From: an uncultured Bacteroidota bacterium | GTDB lineage: Bacteria > Bacteroidota > Bacteroidia > Flavobacteriales > Schleiferiaceae | Assembly (NCBI GenBank): GCA_913056475.1 | Contig: CAJXMS010000091.1 | Span: 1-8,156, forward strand | Direction: 5' to 3' | Length of the DNA stretch: 8,156 nucleotides | Part shown: positions 6,841 through 8,156 of the stretch, one piece after another | Numbering within the stretch: position 1 is the stretch's first letter | Layout of the letters: each line of letters starts with the position of its first letter | Notes under the pieces: generated by a model | Told to the model about the DNA's origin: nothing | What the model saw: only the letters and a program-made list of their open reading frames with translations | Databases searched by the model: none | Translations under genes and position numbers: made by a program

Positions 6841-7195
6841 AATTCAAATTCTGAGTATTTTAGGAAGCTTACTTTTTCTGGCTTTTATAGCCCGACTCAT
6901 CCTGAAAGGCAAGTTAAGAGAGGAGTACAGCGTCATTTGGATAGCTTGCACGGCCTTTCTCTTGTTTTTTTCCATTTGGCGAGATGGCCTGGAAAAGATA
7001 GCGGGCCTTTTAGGGGTCTACTATGCCCCTTCCCTGATATTTCTTTTTGGCTTCTTTGCCATCATTCTGTTCTTGGTGCATCTCTCCATGGTGGCCTCCC
7101 GCCAGCATAGGCAGCTCAAAGAATTGGCCCAGGAACTGGCTTTGCTCAAAGGTCAAAAAGAAGCGGATAAGAAGTCCCACGAGGAGGAGCCTTAG
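6818..7195 (+). CDS. Small membrane protein, DUF2304-like
   Basis: The 125-residue protein has three hydrophobic segments (about 8-30, 38-52 and 66-92) and a charged, probably coiled C-terminal tail (RQHRQLKELAQELALLKGQKE, then acidic/basic residues). The loop KLREEYSVIWI, the GVYYAPSLIFL segment and the HLSMVASR-to-QELALL stretch fit the DUF2304 family, which is often encoded next to GT2 glycosyltransferases. Its biochemical function is unknown; a membrane partner or scaffold for the GT2 is the likely idea. The start at 6818 lies inside the GT2 gene in another frame, so translation is probably coupled. The gene ends the + strand run, with its TAG overlapping the stop of the convergent ABC gene. 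Confidence 0.8.
   Translation: MEDIVPLKIQILSILGSLLFLAFIARLILKGKLREEYSVIWIACTAFLLFFSIWRDGLEKIAGLLGVYYAPSLIFLFGFFAIILFLVHLSMVASRQHRQLKELAQELALLKGQKEADKKSHEEEP
7192..7195. other. Convergent junction with overlapping stop codons
   Basis: The + strand DUF2304 gene ends with TAG at 7193-7195 and the - strand ABC gene ends with TAA read from 7194-7192, so the two convergent genes share two bases. No room is left for a separate intrinsic terminator, and none with a T-run was seen on either side. Transcription from each direction probably runs into the opposite gene before it stops. Confidence 0.9.
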
Positions 7196-8156
7196 CCGGC
7201 AATGGCCTCAATGAGCCCCTGGGTATAAGCTTTCTGTGGCGAGCGATAAAGCCCTTCTGCCGGCCCCGACTCTACCAGCTTTCCTTCCTGCAGCACCGCA
7301 ATACGGTCGCAGAAATACTTGACTACGTTGAGGTCATGCGATATGAAGAGGTAGGTAAGCCCGTATTCGTCCTTGAGGTCGTTAAGGAGATTCAGTATTT
7401 GCGCCTGGACCGATACATCCAGCGCACTGACCGATTCATCGCAGACGATAAACTGTGGCTCCACCGCCAGGGCCCGGGCTATGCCGATGCGTTGGCGCTG
7501 GCCGCCGCTGAAAGCGTGGGGATAGCGCTGGTAGTAATCGGGAAGCAGGCCTACCTTTTCCAGAAGCTCCTGCGTGGTAATGCGGGCCTGGCGGCGGCTC
7601 ATTTTGCGCTGGACCCGCAGCACTTCGCTTATGCTTTCTCCTATACGGAGCCGGGGATTTAGGCTGGCGTAGGGGTCCTGAAATATGATTTGGACCTGCT
7701 TACGCAAAAGCCGCAGGGCGGAGGCCCGGCTGGGGAGGGGTTTTTCGCGGAAAAAGACCTGTCCCTGTTCCAGGGGCTCTAGGCCCACGAGCATCCTACC
7801 CAGGGTGGTTTTGCCGGAACCTGATTCGCCCACCAGGCCCAGGGATTCGCCCGGGTAAACGGCCAGGGAGACCTCATCAAGGGCGGAAACAATCCGCCGC
7901 TGCCCCCAGATATTGGGTTTTCCCCTAAAGGTTTTGCACAACGATTCTATTCGAAAGAGGGGTTCCTGCCGGGTGCGTTCCTCTGCCTTTTGGTCTTTTT
8001 CTGCTGGTTTCCAGCGCGGGCCCTGGTGTTCCTGATGGCTAAGAAAGTCCCGCGCCAGCGGCAGCCGCCGCCAGGTGGTATCTGGGGTGGGGCGGCAAGC
8101 CAGTAGTCCCTTAGTGTAAACGTCTTTTGGCTGATTGAAGATTTCCGCGGTAGGGC
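7192..8156 (-). CDS. Fused two-domain peptide/nickel-type ABC transporter ATPase (C-terminal part; 5' end outside window)
   Basis: The - strand frame is open from the right edge (first whole codon at 8154) to the TAA, 320 residues. The TTG at 7941 is internal, not the start. The fragment begins with IFNQPKDVYTKGLLACRP, which is the end of a first ABC domain (the oligopeptide/HPY C-terminal motif), then a charged linker (about 31-62), then a complete second ABC domain: Walker A GESGSGKTT (109-117), Q-loop FQDPYASLNPR (Gln159), signature FSGGQRQR (215-222), Walker B IVCDE (Asp239, Glu240) and switch His273. It closes with another LYRSPQKAYTQGL motif. This is the DppD-DppF/GsiA/YejF-like fused architecture, which powers import of peptides or related solutes with separate permeases. 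No permease or binding protein is visible here, so the substrate cannot be fixed. The catalytic residues of the second domain are all present. Confidence 0.92.
   Translation of the reverse strand, partial: PTAEIFNQPKDVYTKGLLACRPTPDTTWRRLPLARDFLSHQEHQGPRWKPAEKDQKAEERTRQEPLFRIESLCKTFRGKPNIWGQRRIVSALDEVSLAVYPGESLGLVGESGSGKTTLGRMLVGLEPLEQGQVFFREKPLPSRASALRLLRKQVQIIFQDPYASLNPRLRIGESISEVLRVQRKMSRRQARITTQELLEKVGLLPDYYQRYPHAFSGGQRQRIGIARALAVEPQFIVCDESVSALDVSVQAQILNLLNDLKDEYGLTYLFISHDLNVVKYFCDRIAVLQEGKLVESGPAEGLYRSPQKAYTQGLIEAIAG

Noticed and set aside
7195..7264. Inverted repeat GCCGGCA ... TGCCGGC near the convergent junction
   Set aside because: The arms are only 7 bases and about 57 bases apart inside the ABC coding sequence; likely chance in a GC-rich stretch.
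7336..7662. + strand open frame opposite the ABC ATPase
   Set aside because: It is a shadow of the Walker B and signature region of the ABC gene, with no motif of its own.
7192..7941. ABC ATPase starting at TTG 7941
   Set aside because: The same frame continues without a stop to the window edge and encodes a linker and the end of another ABC domain, so the TTG is internal.

Overview
The window reads as ordinary, gene-dense chromosome from a member of the Bacteroidota, with G+C that looks a little above half by eye. The main evidence is the run PSP1/RicT-like gene, gldH, class A penicillin-binding protein: GldH is a gliding-motility lipoprotein known only from this phylum. Shine-Dalgarno sites are weak or absent, and there is one exact match to the Bacteroidota -7 promoter box (TAnnTTTG); both fit. 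The genus cannot be named from the sequence alone.

Layout. Positions 1-7195 carry seven co-directional + strand genes, many overlapping or separated by a few bases. (1) The 3' end of a ricT/PSP1 gene (1-520). (2) gldH (507-998), best started at an unusual GTG inside the ricT tail. (3) A bifunctional class A PBP (973-3282). (4, 5) scoA and scoB (3368-4066, 4092-4745), the two subunits of a 3-oxoacid CoA-transferase. (6) A polytopic GT-C-like membrane protein (4751-6106). (7) A GT2 glycosyltransferase of the DPM1/GtrB type (6103-6840). An eighth, small membrane protein of the DUF2304 type (6818-7195) overlaps the GT2 gene. On the - strand, 7192-8156 is the C-terminal part of a fused two-domain peptide/nickel-type ABC ATPase that runs off the right edge. 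Its stop codon overlaps the DUF2304 stop.

Functional groups. The first three genes concern the cell envelope and surface, with RicT of less certain role. scoAB transfers CoA between succinyl-CoA and acetoacetate. The last three + strand genes look like one translationally coupled unit: a GT2 enzyme that would load a sugar onto a polyprenyl phosphate, a multi-spanning GT-C-like protein that could use that lipid-linked sugar, and a small membrane partner. That pathway is inference.

The only + strand gap longer than 30 bp is 3283-3367. It holds a perfect 10-bp inverted repeat overlapping an exact TAnnTTTG box, and a 28-codon ORF that fills the gap and overlaps the scoA start as ATGA. This is the most interesting non-coding signal in the window. 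No RNA genes, CRISPR arrays, insertion sequences or attachment sites were seen, and no stretch over 300 bases lacks a gene.
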